DNA from: an uncultured Bacilli bacterium
GTDB taxonomy: Bacteria > Bacillota_I > Bacilli_A > RF39 > UBA660
Assembly: GCA_910583945.1 (NCBI GenBank)
Contig: CAJTYF010000004.1
Span: 1 to 64,000 of the forward strand
Direction of reading: 5' to 3'
Length of the DNA: 64,000 nt
Below the pieces are notes generated by a model. That model did no database searches. It saw nothing but the letters and a program-made list of their open reading frames with translations, and had not been told where the DNA came from. Of this stretch, positions 53,511 to 63,421 are shown one piece after another. Every line of letters starts with the position of its first letter. Positions within the stretch are counted from its first letter, which is position 1. A program made the position numbers and the translations under genes.

Positions 53511-54944
53511 ATGTATGATGGCAAACAAGTTGTACGAGTAGAAACACAATATAAAAAAGATGATCTATATAATATAGGTGTCGAAATGAAAGACCGAAAA
53601 GGTACAGGTAATTATGATATAGAACGTAAAGTTTATAATATAGAATATGTTTCACTTACTCAAAATAATTTATATCAAGAAGTGAAATACAATTTAAAGA
53701 AAAGAAAAATAGAATATTTAGATAGAGCAAAAACGAATCTATTAAATGGTGTTACATTCACAAGTGGTCCTGAATTTTTTCAAGCACTAGGAATGGAATT
53801 TGTAGATAGTGGTAGAACATATCACACAGGAGATAAAAAAGGTCAAACAGTTATGATACCGAAAATAAAATCAAAGGAAGATATCCCAAATGCTGTATCT
53901 TTCTTTTTTGACTCCTGTATGGAATTTCTAAAAGATTATGTGGGCGAAGAAAACGTACTTCTTGCACAAATCCACTATGATGAAGATACCCCACATCTTC
54001 AAGCCTATTTCGTTCCTGTTGTAGATATGGTTAAAAGAAAATGCTATGTCAAAGACAAAGATGGAAATGTTGTTAAAGATGAAGTTAAAAAGAAAGATGG
54101 TACTACTTCTATTGTTCCCAAATTACTTCGTGATAGCAAAGGTAAAATTGTCTATGAGGAAGTCAAAGGCAAATTTCTAAATTGCGATCAGTTTTGGAAA
54201 CAAAAAGGTGGTAAATTATCTTTTCATCAAATGCAGAATGACTTTAATAAATTTATAACTGAAAAAGGTTTTAATCTCTATCGAGGAGACATTGGAGCAA
54301 ATAAACAAAATCAATCTAAATTAGAGTATGATATAGCCGAAAAAAAGGCTGAATTAGAAGAATTAAATCAAGAAAAGGAAAATACCCTACAAATAATTGA
54401 AAACTCAAAAAATGGGATTAAAAACCTAGAAAAAGAGGTTGATAATGATTTACTAAATCCTGTAAAAAGAAAACTTGGTGGTTACAAAGAAGATGATGTA
54501 TCTAAAATCATAGAATATACAAAAGGTTTAGAAAATAAAGTTACTATTCTATCTACTGATAATAACAACAAAGACTTGATGATTGATAAATTAACAAAGG
54601 AAAATAAGAATTTAAAAAATAATAGCGAACTAACCAAAAAAAATAAAATCATTAAGGAGCAAAAAACTACCATCAATGAACAAAAACAAGAAATTGGTAG
54701 ATTAAGCGAATTAGTAGATATTTTGAATAATACTATTGATAGTATGAAAATCAAGTTTGAAAAAGAAGTTGAAAAGTGGAAAAATCTATTTAAAAAAATG
54801 TGTAAGGCAATAGATAAAGTTTTAGGTAGAGATAAGCCTAAAGAACGTTTAGAAGATTATGAAGATATTGCCGATGACATTAACTATGGTTACTATAACA
54901 AAAATAATGATAAAGACAAAGATGACTATGAAATTGGAATGTAG
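53511..54944 (+). CDS. mobV: MobV-family relaxase (Mob/Pre)
   Basis: 477 aa. The N-terminal relaxase has HYDEDTPHLQAYFVPV, the MobV HxDExxPHxH motif with Gln at the last His. A catalytic Asn/Gln/Lys-rich first strand region precedes it. A long coiled coil (about 265-430) follows. Such proteins nick oriT and start transfer of mobilizable plasmids and elements. GGAGG precedes the ATG. Next gene is the outer integrase. Confidence 0.92.
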   Translation: MYDGKQVVRVETQYKKDDLYNIGVEMKDRKGTGNYDIERKVYNIEYVSLTQNNLYQEVKYNLKKRKIEYLDRAKTNLLNGVTFTSGPEFFQALGMEFVDSGRTYHTGDKKGQTVMIPKIKSKEDIPNAVSFFFDSCMEFLKDYVGEENVLLAQIHYDEDTPHLQAYFVPVVDMVKRKCYVKDKDGNVVKDEVKKKDGTTSIVPKLLRDSKGKIVYEEVKGKFLNCDQFWKQKGGKLSFHQMQNDFNKFITEKGFNLYRGDIGANKQNQSKLEYDIAEKKAELEELNQEKENTLQIIENSKNGIKNLEKEVDNDLLNPVKRKLGGYKEDDVSKIIEYTKGLENKVTILSTDNNNKDLMIDKLTKENKNLKNNSELTKKNKIIKEQKTTINEQKQEIGRLSELVDILNNTIDSMKIKFEKEVEKWKNLFKKMCKAIDKVLGRDKPKERLEDYEDIADDINYGYYNKNNDKDKDDYEIGM

Positions 54945-54976
54945 AAATATAAATTTAAAGAAAGGATGTGATATCT

Positions 54977-56179
54977 ATGTCAGTATTTCAAGTAAAACCA
55001 AAAGAACAAACTAAAGATGGTCGCAAATGGATGTTTCAAGTCTATTACAAAGGATTAGATGGAATCAATAAAAAGTATCGTTCAAAAAAATTTTTAACGA
55101 AGAAAGAGGCTCAAGAGGCTGAAAGACAATTTGTATTAACCATAGACCAAAGTATCAATCATAGAGATATGACTTTTAAAGATTTATATCTCGCCTTTTA
55201 TGAATATCAAAGTGATAAGGTTAGAGAAACTACCATAAAAACTTATCGTGATAGAATTAAATATTTAGAATTATTCGATAAAATCAAATTAAGAGAATTA
55301 AATATCAATCATTTTGAATTATGGAAAAAAGAAATAAATAAGTTACCTATTGCTACTTCCTATAAAAACGATTTATTCAAATTTGTAAAAGCAATTTTAA
55401 ATTTTGGTAGAAGATGGTACGATTTTAATTTCGCACCTGTTTATAATAAAATGACTAATTTTACAGATCCAAATGAATTAAAAAAGGAAATGGAATTTTT
55501 TACAATAGATGAATTTCACAAATTTATTTCTGTTGAAGATGATATAGTATTTAAACCTTTATTTGAAACTCTATATTATATGGGACTTCGTAAAGGAGAA
55601 TTACGAGGGTTACAATGGAAAGATATTGATTTTAATAATAAAATGATGAAAATTCATAAACAAATACCATCAATTTATAGTATGGATAATTACAAAATAA
55701 GTCCTTTAAAAACAAAAAATAGTAATCGTGATTTACCTATCAATGACTTACTAATATATGACTTAAAAAAATTGTATAATAAACAAAAGGAATATAAAAA
55801 TTTTAGTCAAGAATGGTTTGTTTTCGGAAATGAATTGCCTATTCCTAAAGATGCTATTAGAACTAGAAAAAATAAAAATTGTAAACTTGCTGAAGTTAAA
55901 CAAATTCGAGTACACGATTTTAGACATTCCTGTGCTTCATTTTTAATCAACTATGGTGCTAGTATTACTCTAGTAGCAAAATATCTAGGTCATACTAAAA
56001 TTGATGAAACATTAAACACTTATTCACATATGTATCAAAATAAACTTGAAGATATAGTAAAACTCATCAATAAAAGCACTCTACAAGAAATAAATTCTAT
56101 GGAAGAAGAAAATTATATTGATGAATCTTTACAATATGATATAGAAGATACAAAAGAAGATATAGAAATGTCTTTATAA
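54977..56179 (+). CDS. int: Tyrosine integrase of the outer element
   Basis: About 400 aa from the ATG at 54977 (AAAGGA at 11 bases; a GTG at 54968 lies too close to the site). The order is an AP2-like arm-binding N-terminus (WMFQVYYKGLDGINKKYRSK), SAM-like core-binding domain, and catalytic motifs LRKGELRGLQW (Arg), HDFRHSCASFL, YLGHTKIDETLNTYSHMY. It differs from the Tn916-type Int and ends 52 bp before the right-end repeat, so it is the likely recombinase for the outer ends. Confidence 0.93.
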   Translation: MSVFQVKPKEQTKDGRKWMFQVYYKGLDGINKKYRSKKFLTKKEAQEAERQFVLTIDQSINHRDMTFKDLYLAFYEYQSDKVRETTIKTYRDRIKYLELFDKIKLRELNINHFELWKKEINKLPIATSYKNDLFKFVKAILNFGRRWYDFNFAPVYNKMTNFTDPNELKKEMEFFTIDEFHKFISVEDDIVFKPLFETLYYMGLRKGELRGLQWKDIDFNNKMMKIHKQIPSIYSMDNYKISPLKTKNSNRDLPINDLLIYDLKKLYNKQKEYKNFSQEWFVFGNELPIPKDAIRTRKNKNCKLAEVKQIRVHDFRHSCASFLINYGASITLVAKYLGHTKIDETLNTYSHMYQNKLEDIVKLINKSTLQEINSMEEENYIDESLQYDIEDTKEDIEMSL

Positions 56180-56188
56180 ATTTTAAAA

Positions 56189-56226
56189 AGAATGGTAGGC
56201 TCTTATGGGCTTACCATTCTTTTTTT
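56189..56226 (+). terminator. Terminator of the outer int gene
   Basis: Near-perfect stem AGAATGGTA / TACCATTCT with inner GGC/GCC pairing, followed by T7. Confidence 0.85.
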
Positions 56227-56230
56227 ATGT

Positions 56231-56255
56231 ATTTTAGCACCTAAATAGCACCTAA
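56231..56255. repeat. 25-bp end repeat, right copy
   Basis: Identical to 37883-37907 and in the same orientation, with two AGCACCTAA units. It lies about 75 bp inside the right core and right after the int terminator. Likely arm-type binding site of the outer integrase. Confidence 0.65.
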
Positions 56256-56305
56256 ACACAATTTTGAAAATCTTAAAATCTTACAAACCTTTATAAATAA
56301 AGGGC

Positions 56306-56415
56306 AAAAAAAGTGGAGCACATTATATCGTGCTCCTTCAGGGGGTTTTGGTTGATTCACTTCTACATAGAATCGTAAAAGTGTTTCGAAAGGTTAGCAT
56401 GATATCTATCATGCT
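56306..56415 (-). ncRNA. Probable small RNA, integration target
   Basis: About 110 nt on the minus strand with a consensus promoter, a perfect 11-bp 5' hairpin (TTAGCATGATA / TATCATGCTAA, 56394-56417), a middle CACTT...AAGTG hairpin, a C-rich single strand (AACCAAAACCCCCTGAAGG), and a terminator hairpin with T7. No ORF. Its terminator is duplicated at the left end of the element, so its 3' end seems to be the insertion site. Family not recognised. Confidence 0.55.
56308..56345. other. Right end of the element: terminator-linked att core (attR)
   Basis: Carries AAAAAGTGGAGC and GCTCCTTCAGGGGG, as at 37740-37771, but with a 12-base loop. The 14-bp block at 56332-56345 is identical to 37758-37771, giving an element of about 18,574 bp core to core. 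Confidence 0.55.
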
Positions 56416-56421
56416 AAGTAA

Positions 56422-56450
56422 ATGATATAATGAAATAACTTCTTTGTCAA
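56422..56450 (-). promoter_or_regulatory. Promoter of the probable small RNA
   Basis: On the minus strand TTGACA (56445-56450) and TATCAT (56422-56427) are separated by exactly 17 bp and read toward 56306. The remainder of 56451-56574 shows no gene. Confidence 0.65.
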
Positions 56451-56574
56451 ATAAATTCGTTCAATATTAGAAAAGATTTTTAAAAAATTTCAAATGCTCT
56501 CCTTTTATTAACTAATCTTTACAAATTTTATTTACAAAAAATTTTGCAAAAATGCAAATATTTTGTAAAATACT

Positions 56575-57378
56575 TTATTTTACTTGACTTTTACTCTCTT
56601 GTTTTAATTTTTCTAGTATTTTATTTTTAAATAATTTTGCACTTAATCCTTGTTTGAATGTTTTTAATATCCTTAATATATTTATAATATAATAAAAACG
56701 AATATGGTTCTTTTTTAAAACTTTATTTGCTTCTTTAAAATTTTTATAATATCCTTTTAGTCCATTTGTGCTTACTCCACCTGTTCTCATTATGACTAGG
56801 TATTCTCTTATATAGGAAAAAGTATAATTCTTCTTTATTATTCGAGTCATAAAATCTAAATCGGCGCAAATTTTGTATTTTAGATTAAATTTTCCTATTT
56901 TATTATAGACTTCTTTTTTTAAATAAAGTGTTGGATGAGGCGGATGCCAAGTGATGTTCTTTTTATAAGGATAGGCTATAAAATTTCTTACAGGACTTTT
57001 TAAAGATTCATCCATAAAAACTAAGTCTCCGTAAACACCAGCGCATTTTTTCTTTTCAAATTCCTTTATTATCTTTTCAAAAACAAAGGAATTCGCCAAA
57101 ATATCATCAGAATTGATTAAACCGACAATATCTCCAGTTGACAACTTTATTCCTTTGTTCATAGCGTCATAAATTCCTTTATCATTTTCGGAAATGTATT
57201 TCAGCTTTCCTTTGAATTTTTTTTCATATTTTTTGATTATTTTTAATGTATTATCTTGGCTTTTTCCATCCACTAAAATGTATTCATAATTTTTATAGGT
57301 TTGTTTTAATACAGATTCTAAAGTATCTTTTATATTTTTTTCTGAATTATAACAGACGGTTATGATAGATATTTTCAT
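56575..57378 (-). CDS. Family 2 glycosyltransferase
   Basis: 267 aa, GT2: IITVCYNSEKNIKDTLESVL, ILVDGKSQDNT, the nucleotide-sugar DxD-type LINSDDILAN, and the WHPPHPTLYLKKEVY acceptor region. It adds a sugar to a lipid-linked oligosaccharide on the inner face of the membrane. It is the last gene of the polysaccharide cluster. Confidence 0.9.
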   Translation of the reverse strand: MKISIITVCYNSEKNIKDTLESVLKQTYKNYEYILVDGKSQDNTLKIIKKYEKKFKGKLKYISENDKGIYDAMNKGIKLSTGDIVGLINSDDILANSFVFEKIIKEFEKKKCAGVYGDLVFMDESLKSPVRNFIAYPYKKNITWHPPHPTLYLKKEVYNKIGKFNLKYKICADLDFMTRIIKKNYTFSYIREYLVIMRTGGVSTNGLKGYYKNFKEANKVLKKNHIRFYYIINILRILKTFKQGLSAKLFKNKILEKLKQESKSQVK

Positions 57379-57401
57379 TTTTACACCTCTTAAATAAAAT
57401 G

Positions 57402-58382
57402 CTATAATTTGCGATTTAATTTCATTTGTTTTTCTATAACTTTTTTACGCCAAAAATTTAAAGTATTTAAAATAGTCTCTTCTAAATTATATTGAGGCCT
57501 CCATTTTGTATCAGAAATTATTTTGCTAATTTCAGCGGATGTTTCTTCAATTTCAACAGGTCTAAATTTGTTTTTATCGATTTTAACAATGATATCAAGG
57601 TTTGAGAAAGAAATTATTTTATTTAAAAGTTCAGAAATTTTATAAGACTTTCCACTTCCTACATTATAAATTTCTCCTACTGTTCCTTCTTTTAATAATT
57701 CATAATAAGCATTTACTACATCACGGACATCCAAAAAGTCTCTAGCAGACTCAAGATTTCCTACATAAATAATTGGGTTACTTTCTAAAAGCTCTATTTC
57801 TGCCACTTGTTTACAGAAATCGCTTATGACAAATTGTGGTGATTGTTCTGGTCCTACATGATTAAAACTTCTTGTCATAATAATATTTAAGTGATAGGCT
57901 TTTACATACATTTTGCCAATTAAACTTTGTGTATATTTAGTTATGGCATACATATTATTAGGAAAACATTTTTCTTCTTCAGTAGGTTGCTTGTTTATTT
58001 TAAAAGTTTCACCGTATTCTTCTGAAGAACCAACGAGTAAAACTTTGGTTTTTGGACAATGTTCTTTCACGCTTTCTAATAAATTAATGGTTCCTATGCT
58101 ATTTACTTCGGTTGTAAATTGCGGTTTTTCCCAAGATATTTTTACGGAGCTTTGGCTAGCTAAATGATAAATTTCATCAGGTTCTATTTCTCCTATTATT
58201 TTATTTGTGGAATAATAGTCAGTTAAGTCTAAGTGCAATTTGGTTACTCGAGGATCATCATACAAATCTCCAGATAATGTTGTACCAAAAATTTCATAAT
58301 TTTCTTCATATAATTTTCCAATTAGATATTTGCCTACAAAGCCACTAACTCCAGTGATTAAAGCCCTTTTTTTTATTTCCAT
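57402..58382 (-). CDS. NAD(P)-dependent nucleotide-sugar reductase (GDP-6-deoxymannose reductase type)
   Basis: 326 aa extended short-chain dehydrogenase: TGVSGFVGKYL (NAD loop), LHLDLTD, LASQSSVKISW, SSEEYG and YAITK (Tyr-x-x-x-Lys active site), FNHVGPEQSPQFVISDF. The last match the RMD/GDP-4-keto-6-deoxy-D-mannose reductase branch. It would supply a deoxysugar for the surface glycan; no matching dehydratase is in the window. Exact substrate is inference. Confidence 0.82.
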   Translation of the reverse strand: MEIKKRALITGVSGFVGKYLIGKLYEENYEIFGTTLSGDLYDDPRVTKLHLDLTDYYSTNKIIGEIEPDEIYHLASQSSVKISWEKPQFTTEVNSIGTINLLESVKEHCPKTKVLLVGSSEEYGETFKINKQPTEEEKCFPNNMYAITKYTQSLIGKMYVKAYHLNIIMTRSFNHVGPEQSPQFVISDFCKQVAEIELLESNPIIYVGNLESARDFLDVRDVVNAYYELLKEGTVGEIYNVGSGKSYKISELLNKIISFSNLDIIVKIDKNKFRPVEIEETSAEISKIISDTKWRPQYNLEETILNTLNFWRKKVIEKQMKLNRKL

Positions 58383-58395
58383 ATATCCTCCCTGA

Positions 58396-59505
58396 TTATT
58401 TAAATACTTGATTAAACAATTTTAAATATTCTTGTGTTATTCTTTCTTTTTTATATTCTTTAAAATCTATTTTCTTTTCCTTTTCTTTTTGAATTTCTTC
58501 GATTTTTTGAAGCCACTCTCGTATATCGTGAGGATCTTCTACATAAAAACATTTTCCTTTAGTAACTTCATATATTGAGGCACACTTGGTCGTCAATACT
58601 CTTTTTCCTAAATGCATGGCTTCAATAGGTGGCATCCCAAACCCTTCAAAAATACTAGGAAATAAAAATATATTGGCGTTTTTTAAAAGTGTATTCCGTT
58701 CCTCATTACTGACAAATCCTGTAAATATTACTTTTTTATTTAATTTTTTCTCTTTTAATTCTTGCATTAAAGTGTCTTGTTGATATCCTTTCACTCCAGA
58801 AACAATTAGTTTTTGTGGGATATTTTTGTACTTGTTTATTTCCTCCATCATTTTTAACAAGGTCATTAAATTTTTATGGGGATATGTAGAGCAAATCGCA
58901 TAATAATAGTTATTTTGTTCTATACCATATTTTTTTTCTAATTTTTTGAAGTCAATAAATTCTTCTTTTTTAATGTCCACTGGAACATAAATCCTTTGAA
59001 CATTCTTGGCATTGAAATTCTTTTCTAAATCTCTTTTGGTAAAATTTGTAATGGCAATCACTTTGTCACTTTGTTTGATGGCGGCTTTCCATCCCAATTT
59101 AAACCACATATTTTCTAATTTTGAAAAATAATTTGGGTAATGGAAGGCTAAAATGTCACATATGGTGGTAATCGTTTTTATTTTTTTGTTTTTAAAAATA
59201 GGTCTTTCATAAACTGGAAAAAAACAATTTTTTAAGTTGTATTTTTTTAGTACTCTATATTGAAATAAATTTTGCCATAGTATATGAGCTTTTACATTTT
59301 CTGCTTTCGTATTGCATTTAATTAATTTAACTTTTTGATTCTTTTCGTATTCTAAAAAAGTATGATAATTATCTTGGGCTAATAGTAAATAATAGATATT
59401 TTCATCTTTATGATTTACAAGGCCTTCTAATAAATTTCTAAACATAGATTCTACTCCACCAGATTTTCCTGGTTTTAACCAAGTTACATCAATTGCTATT
59501 TTCAT
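58396..59505 (-). CDS. Family 4 glycosyltransferase
   Basis: 369 aa GT-B enzyme. WLKPGKSGGVESMFRNLLEG at the N-terminus and NIFLFPSIFEGFGMPPIEAM with the E-x7-E type site at the C-terminus are GT4 marks. It overlaps the flippase gene by 17 bp. Part of the surface polysaccharide cluster. Confidence 0.9.
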   Translation of the reverse strand: MKIAIDVTWLKPGKSGGVESMFRNLLEGLVNHKDENIYYLLLAQDNYHTFLEYEKNQKVKLIKCNTKAENVKAHILWQNLFQYRVLKKYNLKNCFFPVYERPIFKNKKIKTITTICDILAFHYPNYFSKLENMWFKLGWKAAIKQSDKVIAITNFTKRDLEKNFNAKNVQRIYVPVDIKKEEFIDFKKLEKKYGIEQNNYYYAICSTYPHKNLMTLLKMMEEINKYKNIPQKLIVSGVKGYQQDTLMQELKEKKLNKKVIFTGFVSNEERNTLLKNANIFLFPSIFEGFGMPPIEAMHLGKRVLTTKCASIYEVTKGKCFYVEDPHDIREWLQKIEEIQKEKEKKIDFKEYKKERITQEYLKLFNQVFK

Positions 59506-60724
59506 TTACTTCACTTCCTTCTTTTAAATTCACTTTAAATACTAAATAACTTAATATAAAATGAATAATCATAGTCATTAAGTAGGCGACACTAGCTCCG
59601 TTCAAATAATACGTTTTTATTAAAATTATTGATATTAATGTTGAAATTAGGGAACTTACTATAAAAATTCCTAATTGTTCTTTATTTTTATTCATAATGA
59701 CCAAACCATTTGAGATTATTGTGCTTAAAGCATAAAAGATTGCTCCAATAATTATGGTTAAAAAAGCGATTTTATAGGAATCCAAGTTTATATTATATAT
59801 GATATTTAACACGGGAATACCGAATATAAAGGCCATTAAAAATATAAACATTCCCATAAATATAAAAGCTATATTCATTTTTGTAAATGTTTTTGAAAAA
59901 ATTGTTAATTGTTTTTTTTGATAATTTAAAGACAGTTCATTTAATAAGGGACCAATTAAATATTGACCACATAAACTCAACATAGTTGCGGGCATAATAA
60001 TAATTCCTAAGATGGTTTGAAATTCTTCATTCATAAAATATTCTAAAATGTATTTTTGACAATTATTTAGATAGATATTTAAAAAAGAAAATAAAAATAG
60101 AGGCCATACGCTTTTTAATAAAGAAAACATTTTATCGGTTTGCCATTTGAATTTTTCTTTATATATTTTAAAATATTTTTTTATTTCGATGAATAAACCA
60201 ATCATGTTTATGAAAATCAACCCTAAAATAGAGAAAAGAATATTTTTAGTAAGATAATCTAATATTAGAAAGAATAAAATTCCTAAGATTGCCTTTATAG
60301 TTAAATATTCTCCAACTAAATAGAGTTGATCTTTCTTTTGAAAAAAAGCATGAAAACAATCACTTACAGCTTCTAGAATTTTAAATAGAGTTAGAAAAAT
60401 AATTATACTACTTTTATAAAAGTCAAATCGATTCACTAATGTAAAAATTACGCTAATTAGGACAGTAATGAACGAAGTCATTATTCTATTCGATATAAAC
60501 TGATTTTTTGTGTAAGTATTTTTTGTATCGGCAACTTGATAAACACGATTGTAATATAAGGCGATAATATAAAATAAACAAGCAATAGAAAAAGCATACG
60601 AAAAAATACCCGCTTCCGATGTACCATTGATTCTATTGACAATTATAAGGAAAAAGAGGGAAACAAATGCGTTCGCTGTTGTGCCTAATAAATTCCAAAT
60701 AAAATTCTTTTTTGTATTAACCAT
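59489..60724 (-). CDS. Wzx-type polysaccharide flippase
   Basis: 411 aa with about 12 membrane helices and the polysaccharide exporter start (FIWNLLGTTANAFVSLFFLI, NRINGTSEAGIFSYAFSIA). I use the ATG at 60724 because GGAGGGG precedes it by 4 bases; the frame also opens at 60739. It would flip the lipid-linked repeat unit across the membrane. Confidence 0.9.
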   Translation of the reverse strand: MVNTKKNFIWNLLGTTANAFVSLFFLIIVNRINGTSEAGIFSYAFSIACLFYIIALYYNRVYQVADTKNTYTKNQFISNRIMTSFITVLISVIFTLVNRFDFYKSSIIIFLTLFKILEAVSDCFHAFFQKKDQLYLVGEYLTIKAILGILFFLILDYLTKNILFSILGLIFINMIGLFIEIKKYFKIYKEKFKWQTDKMFSLLKSVWPLFLFSFLNIYLNNCQKYILEYFMNEEFQTILGIIIMPATMLSLCGQYLIGPLLNELSLNYQKKQLTIFSKTFTKMNIAFIFMGMFIFLMAFIFGIPVLNIIYNINLDSYKIAFLTIIIGAIFYALSTIISNGLVIMNKNKEQLGIFIVSSLISTLISIILIKTYYLNGASVAYLMTMIIHFILSYLVFKVNLKEGSEVNENSN

Positions 60725-60758
60725 ATTCCCCTCCTTCATTTTTTTTAATATGTTTTCT

Positions 60759-61103
60759 TTATTCTTTTCTATTTATTTTTTCTTTTAATAATGAAACTTC
60801 TTGCACTAACAATTTAATTCTCTGTTTTTGTTCCGAAATAATTAATGTTAATAGCAAGGTAATGAATAACACGATTCCTAAAATTATTCCAATCACTAAG
60901 TTTGATGTTGTTTGAAAACCAATGAATGAAGTAAATATTTCAATAAAATTGGGAAATAGTCCAACTAAAAATATTAGTAAGGAAGAGAAAAACCAAAATA
61001 AGGAGTATTTAATGGGTAATTTTCTTTTACTTATCAAAGTTAATAGAATTCCCATTAAAAATAAAGAGAAAATGATTAAAAATATTTTCAAATGTGTACT
61101 CAT
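60759..61103 (-). CDS. DUF2304 membrane protein
   Basis: 114 aa with three membrane helices and a charged coiled tail (RIKLLVQEVSLLKEKIN), the usual form of DUF2304 proteins that accompany GT2 genes in polysaccharide clusters. It directly follows the GT2 gene at 61106 (2-bp gap). Role unknown. Confidence 0.85.
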   Translation of the reverse strand: MSTHLKIFLIIFSLFLMGILLTLISKRKLPIKYSLFWFFSSLLIFLVGLFPNFIEIFTSFIGFQTTSNLVIGIILGIVLFITLLLTLIISEQKQRIKLLVQEVSLLKEKINRKE

Positions 61104-61105
61104 GT

Positions 61106-61828
61106 TTATTTTCCTTTCCTCATTAGTAAAATTGATAAGATAACGTTAATCATATAATATGCCTTTTTCCATGAGTTAATGGAAGATTTTCCTCCTATCC
61201 TTTCTTTCATATTTACAGGCACTTCTTTAATTTTTCTATTGTGGTTTATGACTTCTACCGTAGAAATGGGTTCTGGATATTCTGTTGGATAAGTCAGAGC
61301 AAATTGCTTTATAATTTCTTTATCTCCGGCACGAAAGCCACTTGTTGTATCATATATTTTTATTTTTGTTTTTAATTTGATTATTTTAGAAATAATATTT
61401 ATTCCTATTCTTCTGGCTTTTGTCGATTTGAAATCACTTTTGGTATTATCTATAAATCTTGAACCAATTACCATGTTGGCTTTTTTTTCTAGAATAGGTT
61501 TAATAATATCTTTTACGTAATTAACGTCGTGTTGACCATCTCCATCAAATTGAATAGCTATATCATAGTTGTGCTCTAAAGCATATTTGTAACCTGTTTG
61601 AACGGCTCCTCCTATTCCTAAATTTCTAATTAAATCAATAACAGAAATGTTATTTTCATGACATATACGACTGGTGTTATCTAAAGAACCATCATTAATC
61701 ACAATTACATCATAATTGATTTTATTTTTTTTATTATAGTCTTCTATTGTTTTATATGTATTTAATATATTTTCTTCTTCATTATAAGCTGGAATGATGA
61801 GTAATATTTTTACTTTTTGATTTTTCAT
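61106..61828 (-). CDS. Family 2 glycosyltransferase (DPM1-like)
   Basis: 240 aa from the ATG at 61828 (GGAGG at 5 bases; the frame also opens at 61873). LLIIPAYNEEENI, VIVINDGSLDNTS and IAIQFDGDGQHDVNYV are those of dolichyl/undecaprenyl-phosphate sugar transferases. It would charge undecaprenyl phosphate with a sugar used outside the cell. Pairs with DUF2304. Confidence 0.9.
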   Translation of the reverse strand: MKNQKVKILLIIPAYNEEENILNTYKTIEDYNKKNKINYDVIVINDGSLDNTSRICHENNISVIDLIRNLGIGGAVQTGYKYALEHNYDIAIQFDGDGQHDVNYVKDIIKPILEKKANMVIGSRFIDNTKSDFKSTKARRIGINIISKIIKLKTKIKIYDTTSGFRAGDKEIIKQFALTYPTEYPEPISTVEVINHNRKIKEVPVNMKERIGGKSSINSWKKAYYMINVILSILLMRKGK

Positions 61829-61966
61829 GAATACCTCCGATATATTTAGTATAACATTTAATTTAGAGAACATAAAGAAAAAAAGCTGTTATAGCCTTTT
61901 TTATAGTTCAAATTAAAGTTTAATTTTTGCTAAATATTTTACTAAATCATTTGTTATTCTATTTTT

Positions 61967-63388
61967 TTAAATATAATATCTTTCTATTACCACAAACAAG
62001 CTTATAAGAATTGTTAAAGTAGGAAAAAACCAATAATATTTATTTACTACTTTTTTTACATATAACAATTTTTTTTCAAATTTTAAAGAAAAACTTTTTA
62101 TATATTTATTGCTTAAACAAAATGGTATCATAAATAAATATGGTATAAAATACCTACCTTGTACTCCTGTAATCTCTAATCCACCGACTTTATTCACTAT
62201 AACTGGAGTCCAAGAAATATACATAGATGCATAAATTGCAATAATTGATAAATAAATTAGAATAATATATAAAATATTTATCCAACTAGATAAACAACAT
62301 TTTTCTTCTATAATTTCTGTAACAATAATAATAAATAAATTGAAATAAATTAAATTCACTAACAATACAGGAAAATAAGTATCTAATAGCCCCACTGTTC
62401 CGACCATCCAATAGAATTGATTTGGAATTTGATTTAATATATTTTTATTTAAAATCTTAAATGTTAAAAAAGGATTTTGAGTTACAAATTTGATTTGAGC
62501 CATTACGATCTCACTTGTTGGAGAATTTAATCCTATATATAATAATTTCATTAAAATCGTAAGTATCAAAACCGTCATAATCATTATGCTAAAAGACTTA
62601 ATTTTTCCTTTTAATGAACCAAAACGTTCTTTAGGTATAGAGAACATTAACAAGAAAACAATAGAATAAACAGTTTTAATGTTTAAAAGAATAAAGCCAC
62701 AACTAATAAATAAAATATAATCCCATTTTTTGAATTTATAATTACTTTCTTCATATATTTTTAGCATTTTGGCTAAGGATAATGCTGTTATTACAACCAA
62801 TAAAGAATCATAGGTGACTGTACTTCTTAAAAATAATACACTTGGCAAAAGTAAGATAGTAAAAAATGTTTTTTTAAATTTTGGTGTTATTTTAATAGCA
62901 AAATAACCTATAATGGTGTAAATTATCAAACTAAATGCTCGAGCAAATTGTAATAGAACGGCTGGTCCAACTATTCCTTGACTATCAAAAGATTGATTAA
63001 TTAATGCAATACGTATTCCTATTGCTGGTATAATATGGGCAATAGGTGTTATTTTTGATGTTGAAATATCTTTAAAGATTACAGAATCATAAGAAAAAGG
63101 TAATAATTGTTCAAAATAAATTTCGCTATAAGTATATTTTTTTTCAATATTACCCATATAAGATTGTTTATCGCGAATATAGTTATCTAATTTTTCAGGT
63201 AAATAAAAACCTACATTATCATTTACTTTTTCGGGTAAAAAAGTTCCTTGACTCATTAAATAGGATTTTAAAAAATGTGAATCTTCATCTGGTGATTGTA
63301 AAGGTGGAATAATTAAAACAAATAGTATTCCAAAAAAGATCGAAATCATAATAAAGAGAGTTTCTATTTTTAATTTTTCTTTTGACAT
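61967..63388 (-). CDS. DUF2142-like multi-pass membrane protein
   Basis: 473 aa with about 11 membrane helices. The start (IPPLQSPDEDSHFLKSYLMS) and end (GVQGRYFIPYLFMIPFC) are like those of DUF2142, a GT-C-type fold with an acidic first outer loop (SPDEDSH). It may transfer a sugar from a polyprenyl carrier to a glycan outside the cell. It lies 94 bp beyond the GT2 gene and upstream of it in transcription. Confidence 0.8.
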   Translation of the reverse strand: MSKEKLKIETLFIMISIFFGILFVLIIPPLQSPDEDSHFLKSYLMSQGTFLPEKVNDNVGFYLPEKLDNYIRDKQSYMGNIEKKYTYSEIYFEQLLPFSYDSVIFKDISTSKITPIAHIIPAIGIRIALINQSFDSQGIVGPAVLLQFARAFSLIIYTIIGYFAIKITPKFKKTFFTILLLPSVLFLRSTVTYDSLLVVITALSLAKMLKIYEESNYKFKKWDYILFISCGFILLNIKTVYSIVFLLMFSIPKERFGSLKGKIKSFSIMIMTVLILTILMKLLYIGLNSPTSEIVMAQIKFVTQNPFLTFKILNKNILNQIPNQFYWMVGTVGLLDTYFPVLLVNLIYFNLFIIIVTEIIEEKCCLSSWINILYIILIYLSIIAIYASMYISWTPVIVNKVGGLEITGVQGRYFIPYLFMIPFCLSNKYIKSFSLKFEKKLLYVKKVVNKYYWFFPTLTILISLFVVIERYYI

Positions 63389-63421
63389 ATTCTCACCACT
63401 TATCTTTTATTGTATCACGAA

